DNA from: Bacteroidetes bacterium HGW-Bacteroidetes-16
Lineage (GTDB): Bacteria; Bacteroidota; Bacteroidia; Bacteroidales; F082
Length of the DNA: 64,000 nt
Assembly (NCBI GenBank): GCA_002840975.1
Contig: PHDN01000022.1
Location: 1-64,000, forward strand
Reading direction: 5' to 3'
The position numbers and the translations under genes were made by a program. Under the pieces are notes generated by a model. It searched no databases. It was given only the letters and a program-made list of their open reading frames with translations, and had not been told where the DNA came from. Shown here piece after piece: positions 34,503 through 42,471 of this stretch (positions are counted from its first letter, which is position 1; each line of letters opens with the position of its first letter).

Positions 34503-34638
34503 TTAAAATATATTTAAATGTTTTCAACAATGAAGTACCCAAAGTAGTATTTGATTCTGTAATTAAAATATATTTAAATATTATTGACAAATGTGTTCTT
34601 ATTGATTATATTTGCTGCTAAAATTAAAGTATATTTAA
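34503..34638 (+). promoter_or_regulatory. Three operator repeats and promoter of the hip locus
   Basis: TTAAAATATATTTAA at 34503-34517 and 34563-34577, and TTAAAGTATATTTAA at 34624-34638, spaced 60 and 61 bp (about six helical turns, so on the same face). Between the last two are TTG (34584-34586) and TATATTTG (34607-34614) 20 bp apart, a good Bacteroidota promoter. The third operator would lie just after the start of transcription. Confidence 0.7.
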
Positions 34639-34648
34639 AGTTGTTAAG

Positions 34649-34855
34649 ATGACAAAAGAGGAGTTAGGCAAAAAAATAAAAGACCGAAGGAATACGATGT
34701 CCCTATCGCAGAGGCAATTGGCTGAATATGCAGGAATATCAGTTGTCACTTTATCGCAGATAGAAAGCGGAAAGGCAAACCCGTCGTTCGAAACGCTTGA
34801 TGAAATTTTTCACTTCCTGAATCTTGAAATGTTAGTTACAATCAAAAAGAGTTGA
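34649..34855 (+). CDS. HipB-like helix-turn-helix antitoxin/repressor
   Basis: An XRE-type HTH protein of 68 residues: LGKKIKDRRNTMSLSQRQLA, YAGISVVTLSQIESGKANPS and ETLDEIFHFLNLEM. Single-domain HTH proteins of this kind repress hip-type operons. Three operator repeats lie just upstream. Its stop overlaps the next start by four bases. The three-gene order (HTH, small HipA-N protein, kinase) matches HipBST. Confidence 0.85.
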   Translation: MTKEELGKKIKDRRNTMSLSQRQLAEYAGISVVTLSQIESGKANPSFETLDEIFHFLNLEMLVTIKKS

Positions 34856-35184
34856 AACAGATGAAGTTAAGGGTGATCTACAAGGGAAAATACAACGCCG
34901 GAGTGCTTTGGCGAGACGAAAACGGATATCATTTTGAATATGAAGATGATTTCATTTCAAATGAAAACACTTTTCCCATATCAGTGAATATGCCTAAATC
35001 TCAAAAAAGGGTTGACTCAGAAAGGTTATTTTCAAATTTTCAATCCATGTTAAGCGAAGGTTACAACAGGGAATTGCAATGTAAGGCGTTGGGTATTGAC
35101 CTGAGTGATGATTGGAGTCTGCTAATGTATACCTGCGAAAATGATACTATTGGGGCCATCACATTAAAAAGAATGGAGGAATAA
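34852..35184 (+). CDS. HipS-like (HipA N-terminal domain) protein
   Basis: A protein of 110 residues corresponding to the N-terminal subdomain of HipA as a separate protein (YKGKYNAGVLWRDENGYHFEYE, FPISVNMPKSQKRVDSERLF, SNFQSMLSEGYNRE). In the E. coli HipBST system the separate HipS protein is the antitoxin that blocks HipT. By analogy this may be the antitoxin here. It overlaps both neighbours (four bases at the start, one at the end). Confidence 0.75.
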   Translation: MKQMKLRVIYKGKYNAGVLWRDENGYHFEYEDDFISNENTFPISVNMPKSQKRVDSERLFSNFQSMLSEGYNRELQCKALGIDLSDDWSLLMYTCENDTIGAITLKRMEE

Positions 35185-36155
35185 TGGCCAACTGTAGTGG
35201 ATGTTTAAAGGAGAATACCGACGGTTTCTGCCCGGCTTGCGAAACAAAATTGTTCGAAAGATCTAAAGTCCCCAATCAACTTGAATTTAACTGGGATGAT
35301 ATTCAGGACCGGATTTTTGGGCAACCGGCAGGATTCAGCATTTCCGGTGTGCAGCCAAAAGGGTTTATTGGAAGAGCAAAAAACAATCTTTTGACTCCAA
35401 ACCGAAACATAGAGTCGATGTACATTATCAAGCCTTGTTTGGATACGCGACGATCTTTATATTTTGATTCGCCTGCGAACGAACATCTGACGATGAATAT
35501 GGCCGGACAGTTATTCAAAATTTCAACTGCGAAATGTGGACTGGTGAAATTTGCTAACGGCGAACCAGCTTATCTTACCCGGAGATTCGACAGGGATAAG
35601 GAGGGCAATGCCCTGCGGCAGGAGGATTTTGTTTCGGTATTAAATGCGATTCCGGGTGTAAACGATCATGGGCTTTATAAGTATAATTCGTTCACTTACG
35701 AAGATGTTGGAAACCGCTTAAATCCAGCCGACCAGATCAGTTTTATCAGAGTCCTGCTGTTTAATTTTCTTACTGGCAATGGGGATTTTCATCTAAAAAA
35801 TCTTTCTCTCCTGGAATCCTCCGATGGAGATATGTTGTTATCACCATCCTATGATTTGATGAATACCAAACTTCATATCAACGATTCCCAGATGGCCTTG
35901 AACCTTTTCAGGGAAAGGGAGGGAACAAAACAAAATTTGCCGACTACCGGGTACAAGTATCACATTAAAGATTTCCTCGAATTGGGAAAAAGAATCGGTG
36001 TTAGAGAAAGGATATTATTAACGATGGTGGAGGAATTCCGGTCGGCTAAATTGGAGATGATTTCGTTTGTAGATAAATCGTTCCTTTCAGATGCAGGTAA
36101 GCTAAAGTATAAAGAAGTCGTGGAACTTCATCACAATCAATTGTTTAATCTTTAA
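35184..36155 (+). CDS. HipT/HipA-like serine/threonine kinase toxin
   Basis: A protein of 323 residues. An N-terminal zinc ribbon (Cys4, Cys7, Cys16, Cys19) precedes the HipA kinase fold. Motifs: SISGVQPK (about 52-59, the P-loop-like serine region that is phosphorylated in HipA/HipT), the catalytic loop NGDFHLKN (Asp201) and SPSYDL (Asp224) for magnesium. HipA phosphorylates GltX and HipT phosphorylates TrpS in E. coli; the target here is unknown. The motifs seem intact, so the kinase is probably active. The zinc ribbon is an addition. Confidence 0.82.
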   Translation: MANCSGCLKENTDGFCPACETKLFERSKVPNQLEFNWDDIQDRIFGQPAGFSISGVQPKGFIGRAKNNLLTPNRNIESMYIIKPCLDTRRSLYFDSPANEHLTMNMAGQLFKISTAKCGLVKFANGEPAYLTRRFDRDKEGNALRQEDFVSVLNAIPGVNDHGLYKYNSFTYEDVGNRLNPADQISFIRVLLFNFLTGNGDFHLKNLSLLESSDGDMLLSPSYDLMNTKLHINDSQMALNLFREREGTKQNLPTTGYKYHIKDFLELGKRIGVRERILLTMVEEFRSAKLEMISFVDKSFLSDAGKLKYKEVVELHHNQLFNL

Positions 36156-36191
36156 AGCAATACCAGGTTAAATATTTATTAATTTCACATC

Positions 36192-36353
36192 ATGAATCTA
36201 ATTAGAAAACACTGGTTCGGTCTTCGCAAGGTTTCGGTGGGTATTGCCGTCAATTATTTTGGAATCATTAAAATGATAGACTTGTTCAAAGATGATCAAA
36301 TGAGATTTCTTTTTGAAAAAAGGCAGTTAGGTCCGACTGATAATAGTCATTAA
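36192..36353 (+). CDS. Possible small protein, 53 residues
   Basis: An ATG-initiated frame of 53 residues between the hip locus and the macrodomain gene (MNLIRKHWFGLRKVSVGIAV at the start). It is basic and amphipathic, with no family. It fits the spacing between genes (37 bp after the kinase, 12 bp before the next start) but could be chance. Confidence 0.3.
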   Translation: MNLIRKHWFGLRKVSVGIAVNYFGIIKMIDLFKDDQMRFLFEKRQLGPTDNSH

Positions 36354-36365
36354 CTCGAAAACTCA

Positions 36366-36893
36366 ATGAACGTTAAAATTGAACTCATCAAAGGTGATAT
36401 CACCCGGGTTGAAGCGGACGCCATCGTTAATGCGGCCAACGCTTCGCTGATGGGTGGCGGTGGGGTGGATGGCGCCATCCACTGTGCAGGTGGTCCGGCC
36501 ATTTTGGAGGATTGCCGAAAGATTGTTGTTGCCCGGGGCCGATGCGAAACCGGTAATGTCGTCATCACCACCACCGGAAATCTGAAAGCCGGATTTGTTA
36601 TCCATGCTGTGGGGCCGGTCTGGCATGGTGGTAATCAGGGTGAAGCAGAGAAACTGGCTTCCTGTTACCGGAATTCAGTGAGGCTTGCCAGCGAAAATCA
36701 TTGCAAAACCGTTGCTTTTCCATGCATCAGTACCGGCATTTACGGATATCCGAAGAAAGAAGCCGCACAGGTAGCGGTTCAAACACTTTTACATTCGCTG
36801 GTTCAATTCCCCGAAATTGAGAAAGTGATCCTGGTGTCGTTCGACGAGGAAAATTACCAGCATTTAAGTCATCAGTTAAATTTGCTAAAGTAA
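36366..36893 (+). CDS. Macrodomain ADP-ribose-binding protein (O-acetyl-ADP-ribose deacetylase type)
   Basis: A macrodomain of 175 residues with the ligand-binding motifs DAIVNAANASLMGGGGVDGAIH, AGG, and PCISTGIYGYP. It resembles YmdB/MacroD-type hydrolases that remove ADP-ribose or deacetylate O-acetyl-ADP-ribose. Its stop overlaps the next gene by one base, which suggests co-expression with the oxidoreductase. Confidence 0.88.
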   Translation: MNVKIELIKGDITRVEADAIVNAANASLMGGGGVDGAIHCAGGPAILEDCRKIVVARGRCETGNVVITTTGNLKAGFVIHAVGPVWHGGNQGEAEKLASCYRNSVRLASENHCKTVAFPCISTGIYGYPKKEAAQVAVQTLLHSLVQFPEIEKVILVSFDEENYQHLSHQLNLLK

Positions 36894-37894
36894 TGGCAGA
36901 TAAGATCAAATGGGGCCTACTTGGCACGGGTAAAATTGCCCATAAATTTGCTGCCGATCTGAGGCTTGTCCAACAGGCGGAACTGACAGCGGTGGCCTCG
37001 CGCAGCATTGAAAAAGCAGCACGTTTTGGAGCGCAATTCCATGCAGTAAAACAGTACGGAACCTATCTTGAATTGGCTAATGACCCTGAAATTGATGTGG
37101 TGTATATTGCTACTCCCCACGTATTCCATTTCGAAAACACCCTGATGTGCTTAAAAGCGGGCAAGTCCGTTTTATGCGAAAAACCCATGGGCATGAATGC
37201 ACGCGAAGTCGGGGCTATGATCAGGGAAGCACAATCCAGCAATCTGTTTTTGATGGAAGCCTTGTGGACCCGGTTTATCCCGGCCACGGAAAAATTAATT
37301 GAAATCATAGAAAAAGAAGTGATCGGCGAAATTACCAGCCTGCAATCGGATTTTGGCTATGCTGCCGGATACGACCCCGAGAGCAGGTTGTTTAACAAAA
37401 TGCTGGGTGGTGGTGCGCTGCTGGATATCGGGCTTTACCCGGTTTATCTGAGTCTTTTGTTGATGGGGATGCCGTCAACTATCAGGGCATCTGCAGTTTT
37501 TACCGGTTCAGGCGTGGATGCATCGTGTGCCTTTCATTTTGGTTATGAAAATGGCGCTCATGCTGACCTCGTAGCTACGCTTCAGGAAAACACGCCCATT
37601 GAGGCACTCATCAAGGGAACCAAAGGCTCAGTTAAAATGCACAAACGGTTTCATCATACCGAAAAACTCACTTTGACGGTGTTTGATAAATCTCCGGAAA
37701 TACTTAACATACCTTATTATGGAAACGGATATTTTCATGAAATCGAAGAAGTGATCAGTTGTCTTCAAAACCATGAAATCCAAAGTCTGAAAATGCCACA
37801 TTCGATGAGTATGGACCTGATCACCACTTTGGATAGTATCCGCAAAGAATTCGACCTGACCTATGAAAGCGATGAGGGAGAATTGATAGAATAA
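36893..37894 (+). CDS. Gfo/Idh/MocA-family NAD(P)-dependent oxidoreductase
   Basis: A protein of 333 residues: Rossmann motif GLLGTGKIAHKFA, a catalytic EKPMGMN, then the alpha/beta substrate domain with GGGALLDIGLYPVYL. It is similar to trans-1,2-dihydrobenzene-1,2-diol or sugar dehydrogenases of this family; the substrate is unknown. It overlaps the macrodomain gene by one base. Confidence 0.87.
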   Translation: MADKIKWGLLGTGKIAHKFAADLRLVQQAELTAVASRSIEKAARFGAQFHAVKQYGTYLELANDPEIDVVYIATPHVFHFENTLMCLKAGKSVLCEKPMGMNAREVGAMIREAQSSNLFLMEALWTRFIPATEKLIEIIEKEVIGEITSLQSDFGYAAGYDPESRLFNKMLGGGALLDIGLYPVYLSLLLMGMPSTIRASAVFTGSGVDASCAFHFGYENGAHADLVATLQENTPIEALIKGTKGSVKMHKRFHHTEKLTLTVFDKSPEILNIPYYGNGYFHEIEEVISCLQNHEIQSLKMPHSMSMDLITTLDSIRKEFDLTYESDEGELIE

Positions 37895-38437
37895 TCCTGG
37901 ATTTCCATGACTTTGATTGCTCTCAAGTTGCTGGTTCTTACTGGTGAGACTTTGCGAAATGGCTGTACCACAGAGTTACACAAAGGATTCACAGAGTTAC
38001 ACAAAGGGGATTTTATCCTGTATTATTCATGGACATCTACGATGTTTTTAAATTGGAACACGCCTGCGTTCCGGTCAGGCAAGGGAGACGCTGATGTAAT
38101 AGATTTACACGGATTTATTAAAATTATTTAAAAATATAAATAATTTTATGTTAAGCTGATAATAAGTGAGTTAAACAAGTTGATGAATTGATCAGGTTGG
38201 TAAAACATCGGATTATATTCCATGGAACCATGTCTATCACGAAAAAGGTATTAGGCTATACAGACGGATTAGTCCCATCGGGACGACCGACATAGTAACC
38301 AGGGATTTTAATCCCTGGAATGTGAAAAGTTCTTTTTCAATATTCGCCTCAAAAAGATAGTTTCATTTCCAACTTTAATCGGCATTGCGTCAAATACTTA
38401 TGTGATTCTTCAAATATAAAGGGGTCAGTTTATCAAA
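37895..38437. other. 540-bp gene-free stretch rich in short repeats
   Basis: It holds the direct repeat ACAGAGTTACACAAAGG (about 37970 and 37988), GTCCC-ATC-GGGAC (38272-38284) and CCAGGGAT-TTTA-ATCCCTGG (38299-38318). These are elements of types common in Bacteroidota intergenic regions. No gene or RNA was recognised. Confidence 0.55.
38272..38318. repeat. Double palindrome element
   Basis: GTCCCATCGGGAC and the 20-bp perfect palindrome CCAGGGATTTTAATCCCTGG lie 15 bp apart. The pair resembles intergenic repeats scattered in Bacteroidota. Function unknown. Confidence 0.5.
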
Positions 38438-39244
38438 TCACACCGTGGCTAAGTCCTGATTCAGCATCTGTACCATCAATGCATAGAGGTGCGGAAGTTG
38501 CTGTTTAAAGTGATTGGGTTTCTCAAAAAAATTCTCCAGCGCCACGGCAAAAAACTCCATCTCGTTTACAGCGGCATAATCCCTGAAAATGTGTTTTTCT
38601 CTCACTTCTTCCAGTTTGTCATTGTATTTCACAAACATCAGCCATTCACGGTAGTGATCCTTAAAATCGTTGTTGTATGGGTTCATCAGGTGCCCCAGAA
38701 ACAAGGCATGGGCAAACTCATGGTATCCCAGGTTGATGCAATCGTCGGGTATGGAATTCCCGTACTGTATATCTTCCCATGAAAAAACGATTACACCGGC
38801 ACCATTGGTTTCACCCTTTACATCCAAACCGGATACATTGGAGTGAAACTCCCCTGAGTAAATAATGATGGTATGAAAATGGCCGAACAAGTATTCCCTC
38901 AATCCGAAGGTGATTTTAACAGCAATAGAAGCAATTACGAGCTTCATCTCACCGGTGATCTTCAATCCGTCCCTGCTTTTAAAGGTTTTATCTCCGATAA
39001 AGTTCATAATCCTGCTTCCGTACGAACGTTGAAGCTTCGATGACAGGTTCCCGTAGAATTTGTCATTTTTAATCAGGTATTGTTCATACTGATGCGGTAA
39101 TTGCCGTGGAAACAATTCAAAGTACACAGGCAGCGTCTGGTTGGTGAGGGCAGCCTTTAATCCCTTGCCCAAATCAATGGCCGTGGTTGTCACATAGAGC
39201 CACAATCCAATGGCTACCAATATAAGCATGATTTCAAATGACAT
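38438..39244 (-). CDS. MtfA-like zinc peptidase, membrane-anchored
   Basis: A protein of 268 residues. One N-terminal membrane helix (about 4-22), then an M90/MtfA-type domain: FSWEDIQYG, the zinc motif HEFAHAL (HExxH) and a later MEFFAVALENFFEKP with the third ligand Glu. MtfA of E. coli binds the repressor Mlc and is an aminopeptidase. The role here is unknown. Confidence 0.82.
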   Translation of the reverse strand: MSFEIMLILVAIGLWLYVTTTAIDLGKGLKAALTNQTLPVYFELFPRQLPHQYEQYLIKNDKFYGNLSSKLQRSYGSRIMNFIGDKTFKSRDGLKITGEMKLVIASIAVKITFGLREYLFGHFHTIIIYSGEFHSNVSGLDVKGETNGAGVIVFSWEDIQYGNSIPDDCINLGYHEFAHALFLGHLMNPYNNDFKDHYREWLMFVKYNDKLEEVREKHIFRDYAAVNEMEFFAVALENFFEKPNHFKQQLPHLYALMVQMLNQDLATV

Positions 39245-39359
39245 AGGGGTTTGTTTGGATTTTCAATATTTGGAAACTGTAATTTTTAGTTAGTTGATAA
39301 ATCGGGGCAATTTAGAAAAAATTTCTGAAAGAGTGCTACTTGTGTGAACCTGGAAACGA

Positions 39360-39392
39360 TTGTCGGGCGCAATCAATAAAGGTGTAATTTTG
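39360..39392 (+). promoter_or_regulatory. Promoter for the DnaJ-KTSC gene
   Basis: TTG (39360-39362) and TAATTTTG (39385-39392) are 22 bp apart. The gene starts at 39474, leaving a leader of about 75 bases. Confidence 0.45.
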
Positions 39393-39473
39393 CCGGCTGT
39401 CAAAATCCGGTTCGCAAAAGTCAGAGTTGCAGTTAAAGAACCGGAAATCAGGTAATTTATAAAATGATCATCC

Positions 39474-39923
39474 ATGAAGCGTGTTAATGAATATAAGAAA
39501 TTGTTTAATGTTGATCAAGAAACGGATCTGAAACAGCTTAAAACCACCTATCGGAATTTGGTAAAAGAATGGCATCCGGATAAATTCCAGGCAGGGGATG
39601 AGTTGGCCACCGAAGCGGAGGTAAAAAGCCGTCAGATTATTGATGGGTATCATTTTCTGGTCAGTATCGCACCTGAAACGAGAAACGCAAATTTGGACGA
39701 ATACAACCTCACCACATCTGAATCGGGAATCCTCGACTATAAACACCGGGGACTGTTGCTGGAGGTTACCTTTCTAGATGGTACAACCTATGAGTACTTC
39801 GGTGTACCGAAAAACGTGTTTACCAAATTTCATAATTCCGACAAGCAAATCAGGTTTGCCAAGAGGAATATTTTTAATTCCTACCTGTACCGAAAATCGA
39901 AAAGGGAACTTCAGGAAGCTTAA
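39474..39923 (+). CDS. DnaJ-domain protein fused to a KTSC domain
   Basis: A protein of 149 residues. Residues 1-65 are a J domain with the HPD motif (KEWHPDKF); residues 85-145 are a KTSC domain (GILDYKHRGLLLEVTFLDG, YEYFGVPKNVF). A J domain activates an Hsp70; KTSC is a small domain of unknown function seen in phage and bacterial proteins. The combination suggests that the KTSC part selects a client. It is convergent with the lipoprotein gene at 39952. Confidence 0.8.
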   Translation: MKRVNEYKKLFNVDQETDLKQLKTTYRNLVKEWHPDKFQAGDELATEAEVKSRQIIDGYHFLVSIAPETRNANLDEYNLTTSESGILDYKHRGLLLEVTFLDGTTYEYFGVPKNVFTKFHNSDKQIRFAKRNIFNSYLYRKSKRELQEA

Positions 39924-39951
39924 AGTTGAATAGACTACGAAAGCAGGTTCA

Positions 39952-40488
39952 CTAATTCCCCTGTTTCATTTCAAATTCTTTTACCAGCTCTTCGGGCGAT
40001 TTCCCCAGATTTTTTAATGAGGCTTCGGCATCGTTGGCAAAGGGACTCTCGGGATATTTTTCGAGAAACTCACTGTAATACTTGCCCGCGTTTACATAAT
40101 CATGCATCTGATCATCATACACAAAGGCTTTTAAAAACAAGGCCGTTGAAGCGAATTTCGATTGGGGATAATTTTTGAGAATTTGATCGAAAAGGCCCAG
40201 GGTGCGGCGCGGGTTTTTCATGTTCATCGATACGTCAGCCGCTTTTAACAGATAGTCCGGAGCCTTTTCATCGTCAGGGTTTTCAAGTGCCCACTGTTCG
40301 TACAAACGCGACAATTCAACGGCTTTTCTCTTGTCAAACGTGTTGGTTTCCGCGTTAAAAAGACTGTCTTCCAAGTCTTTAATTGATTCCTGGGTCGATT
40401 TTTGTGATTTCGATTCAACGGATTGTTCGCATCCAAAAGACACCACCATCACCATCCATACCAGCATCATAAAAGTTGTTTTTTTCAT
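39952..40488 (-). CDS. TPR-type lipoprotein
   Basis: A protein of 178 residues. The ATG at 40488 gives the signal MKKTTFMMLVWMVMVVSFGC (Cys20); an upstream in-frame extension to 40542 touches the def stop and was dropped. The mature part has tetratricopeptide-like helices (LYEQWALENPDDEKAPDYLL, ILKNYPQSKFASTALFLKAF, FLEKYPESPFANDAEASL), as in outer membrane BamD/YbgF-like proteins. It is downstream of def by 53 bp. Confidence 0.75.
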   Translation of the reverse strand: MKKTTFMMLVWMVMVVSFGCEQSVESKSQKSTQESIKDLEDSLFNAETNTFDKRKAVELSRLYEQWALENPDDEKAPDYLLKAADVSMNMKNPRRTLGLFDQILKNYPQSKFASTALFLKAFVYDDQMHDYVNAGKYYSEFLEKYPESPFANDAEASLKNLGKSPEELVKEFEMKQGN

Positions 40489-40541
40489 GTTTCTTCTTTT
40501 TACTTGATTAAATAGACCCTTATACTTAACATTTCCATTCA

Positions 40542-41114
40542 TTATCTTTTTATTCTCTTTTTTGGTAAGAGCATTCTATATTCAGCCTCTGATTTGCCCA
40601 GACTGATGTCGCGCAGTTTTCCATTAAGCAATACTTTTCTGATGTTTTGAATCCGCTCAATGAAGAGTTTACCTTCCGTGTGGTCATATTCATGCTGTAT
40701 TACCCTGGCCAGGGTACCGTCAAAGCGAACGTTTTCGTGAAAGCCGAAGTCGTGGTCGTAATAACTCATCACAACAACCGGTTTGCGTTTCACCGTTTCA
40801 TGAATTCCAGGGATGCTCAAACAACCTTCTTCATACCCCCATTCTTCACCTTCTTCCTGATGAATCCGGGCGTTGATAAAAACCTGCTTTTTATTGGTGA
40901 ATTCGTCGTTTTCAAGTTTCAAAGGAGTGGTGTCGATGATAAACAGCCGGATGGCTCTGTTGACTTGTTGAGCGGCAAGACCCACTCCTTCGGCAGCGTA
41001 CATGGTTTCAAACATATCTTCAATCAGCTTGTCCAGATCGGGATAATCTTTGGTGATCTCTTCGCCCATCATCTTCAGGGTAGGATGTCCGTAAGCCGTA
41101 ATTGGTAATATCAT
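40542..41114 (-). CDS. def: Peptide deformylase
   Basis: A protein of 190 residues with the three deformylase motifs: GVGLAAQQV (G-x-G-x-A-A-x-Q), EGCLSIPG (E-G-C-L-S with the metal-ligand Cys) and QHEYDH (H-E-x-D-H). It removes the N-formyl group from new proteins. Its start overlaps the ruvX stop by four bases. Confidence 0.95.
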   Translation of the reverse strand: MILPITAYGHPTLKMMGEEITKDYPDLDKLIEDMFETMYAAEGVGLAAQQVNRAIRLFIIDTTPLKLENDEFTNKKQVFINARIHQEEGEEWGYEEGCLSIPGIHETVKRKPVVVMSYYDHDFGFHENVRFDGTLARVIQHEYDHTEGKLFIERIQNIRKVLLNGKLRDISLGKSEAEYRMLLPKKRIKR

Positions 41115-41551
41115 GGTGTTAAATTTTGCGATGAATTTTGTGTGGAATGCATGTAGGATTGAAGAATGAGCGTCGCACTGATGGTGTCGACCAGGGATTT
41201 GTTTTGGCGTTGGAGTTTTTTCAACCCGCCCGTCAACATCACATCGTGTGCCATTTTACTGGTAAAACGTTCATCCATTCGTTCAATTTTCAAATTCGGA
41301 AAGGTTTTTCTTAACCTGGCCACGAAGGGTTCAATAAATCGTGCTGCATCCGATGGTTGGTTTTGCATGGTCCTGGGTTCGCCCACGACGATACAATCCA
41401 CTGTTTCCGACTTCAGGTAATTTAATAGGAATTCCCAAACATCTTTCACATGCACAGTGGTTAATCCATTGGCAATGAGCTGCAATGGATCTGTGACGGC
41501 TATGCCGGCACGTTTTTGCCCGTAATCGATTGCCAATATTCTTCCCATCAT
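41111..41551 (-). CDS. ruvX: YqgF/RuvX-type putative Holliday junction resolvase
   Basis: A protein of 146 residues with the YqgF motifs AIDYGQKRAGIAVTDP, VVGEPRTMQNQPSDAARFI and DERFTSKMA. It is implicated in 16S rRNA 5' end processing and junction resolution. Co-expressed with def. The second Met (41548) may be the real start. Confidence 0.88.
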   Translation of the reverse strand: MMGRILAIDYGQKRAGIAVTDPLQLIANGLTTVHVKDVWEFLLNYLKSETVDCIVVGEPRTMQNQPSDAARFIEPFVARLRKTFPNLKIERMDERFTSKMAHDVMLTGGLKKLQRQNKSLVDTISATLILQSYMHSTQNSSQNLTP

Positions 41552-41563
41552 TCAAATTGGACG

Positions 41564-41605
41564 CAAAATTACAATTTTTTCAGTTGGTGAAAACTTGTAA
41601 TTTAG
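41564..41605. promoter_or_regulatory. Divergent promoter region between ruvX and dapD
   Basis: On the minus strand TAATTTTG (41571-41564) fits TAnnTTTG and ends 13 bases before the ruvX start. On the plus strand TAATTTAG (41598-41605, one mismatch) serves dapD at 41623. The two promoters share a 71-bp space. Confidence 0.45.
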
Positions 41606-41622
41606 CGCTCAAAGAAAAGCGT

Positions 41623-42438
41623 ATGGAAGAGTTGAAAAAGGTTATTGAAGCCGCATGGGAAAACAGGTCGTTATTGGCCGAAGAAATGACTATCAGGGCC
41701 ATAGAAGCCACCGTTGAGTCGTTGGATAAGGGCCGGATTCGTGTTGCTGAGCCTCACGCCGATGGATGGAAAGTTAACGACTGGATAAAAAAGGCAGTGA
41801 TTCTGTATTTCCCTCTCCGAAAGATGGAGACCATGGAAGTAGGCATGTTTGAATTTCACGACAAGATTCCCTTGAAACGTGACTTTGCCTCTCAACAGGT
41901 ACGGGTGGTGCCTCATGCCATTGCCCGTTACGGTGCTTTTCTCGACCGCGGTGTGGTGCTGATGCCTTCTTATGTGAACATAGGTGCCCATATCGGTAAA
42001 AATACCATGGTCGACACCTGGGCCACTGTGGGGTCGTGTGCGCAAATTGGCAACGAGGTTCATTTGAGCGGAGGTGTGGGTATTGGTGGCGTGCTTGAAC
42101 CTGTCCAGGCGGCTCCCGTGATTATCGAGGACAATGCTTTTATTGGTTCACGTTGTATCGTGGTCGAAGGTGTTCGCGTCGGTCGGGCGGCTGTTCTGGG
42201 AGCCAATGTGGTACTTACGCAATCCACCCGCATTATTGATGTTAGTGAAAAGGAAGCCGTTGAATACAAAGGGTATGTACCCCCCGGTTCGGTTGTGATA
42301 CCCGGCACCTTTCCAAAAAAATTTCCGGCAGGCGAGTATCAGGTGTCATGTGCGCTGATAATCGGTAAACGCAAGGCTTCCACCGATATGAAAATCTCAC
42401 TCAACGAGGCCCTGAGGGAGTTTAATGTAGATGTTTGA
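41623..42438 (+). CDS. dapD: 2,3,4,5-tetrahydropyridine-2,6-dicarboxylate N-succinyltransferase
   Basis: A protein of 271 residues. The ATG at 41623 starts MEELKKVIEAAWENR as expected; an in-frame ATG at 41530 would overlap ruvX. A left-handed beta-helix carries VNIGAHIGKNTMVDTWATVG, GVGIGGVLEPVQA and IGSRCIVVEGVRVG, diagnostic for DapD. It acts in the succinylase branch of lysine and diaminopimelate synthesis. Confidence 0.93.
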   Translation: MEELKKVIEAAWENRSLLAEEMTIRAIEATVESLDKGRIRVAEPHADGWKVNDWIKKAVILYFPLRKMETMEVGMFEFHDKIPLKRDFASQQVRVVPHAIARYGAFLDRGVVLMPSYVNIGAHIGKNTMVDTWATVGSCAQIGNEVHLSGGVGIGGVLEPVQAAPVIIEDNAFIGSRCIVVEGVRVGRAAVLGANVVLTQSTRIIDVSEKEAVEYKGYVPPGSVVIPGTFPKKFPAGEYQVSCALIIGKRKASTDMKISLNEALREFNVDV

Positions 42439-42471
42439 TGCAGCGGGTTTTGTCCCGGATAAATCAACATG

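Noticed and set aside
37907..38131. A 74-codon open frame in the intergenic repeat region
   Set aside because: It reads through the direct repeat ACAGAGTTACACAAAGG and has no protein-like composition or homology signal.
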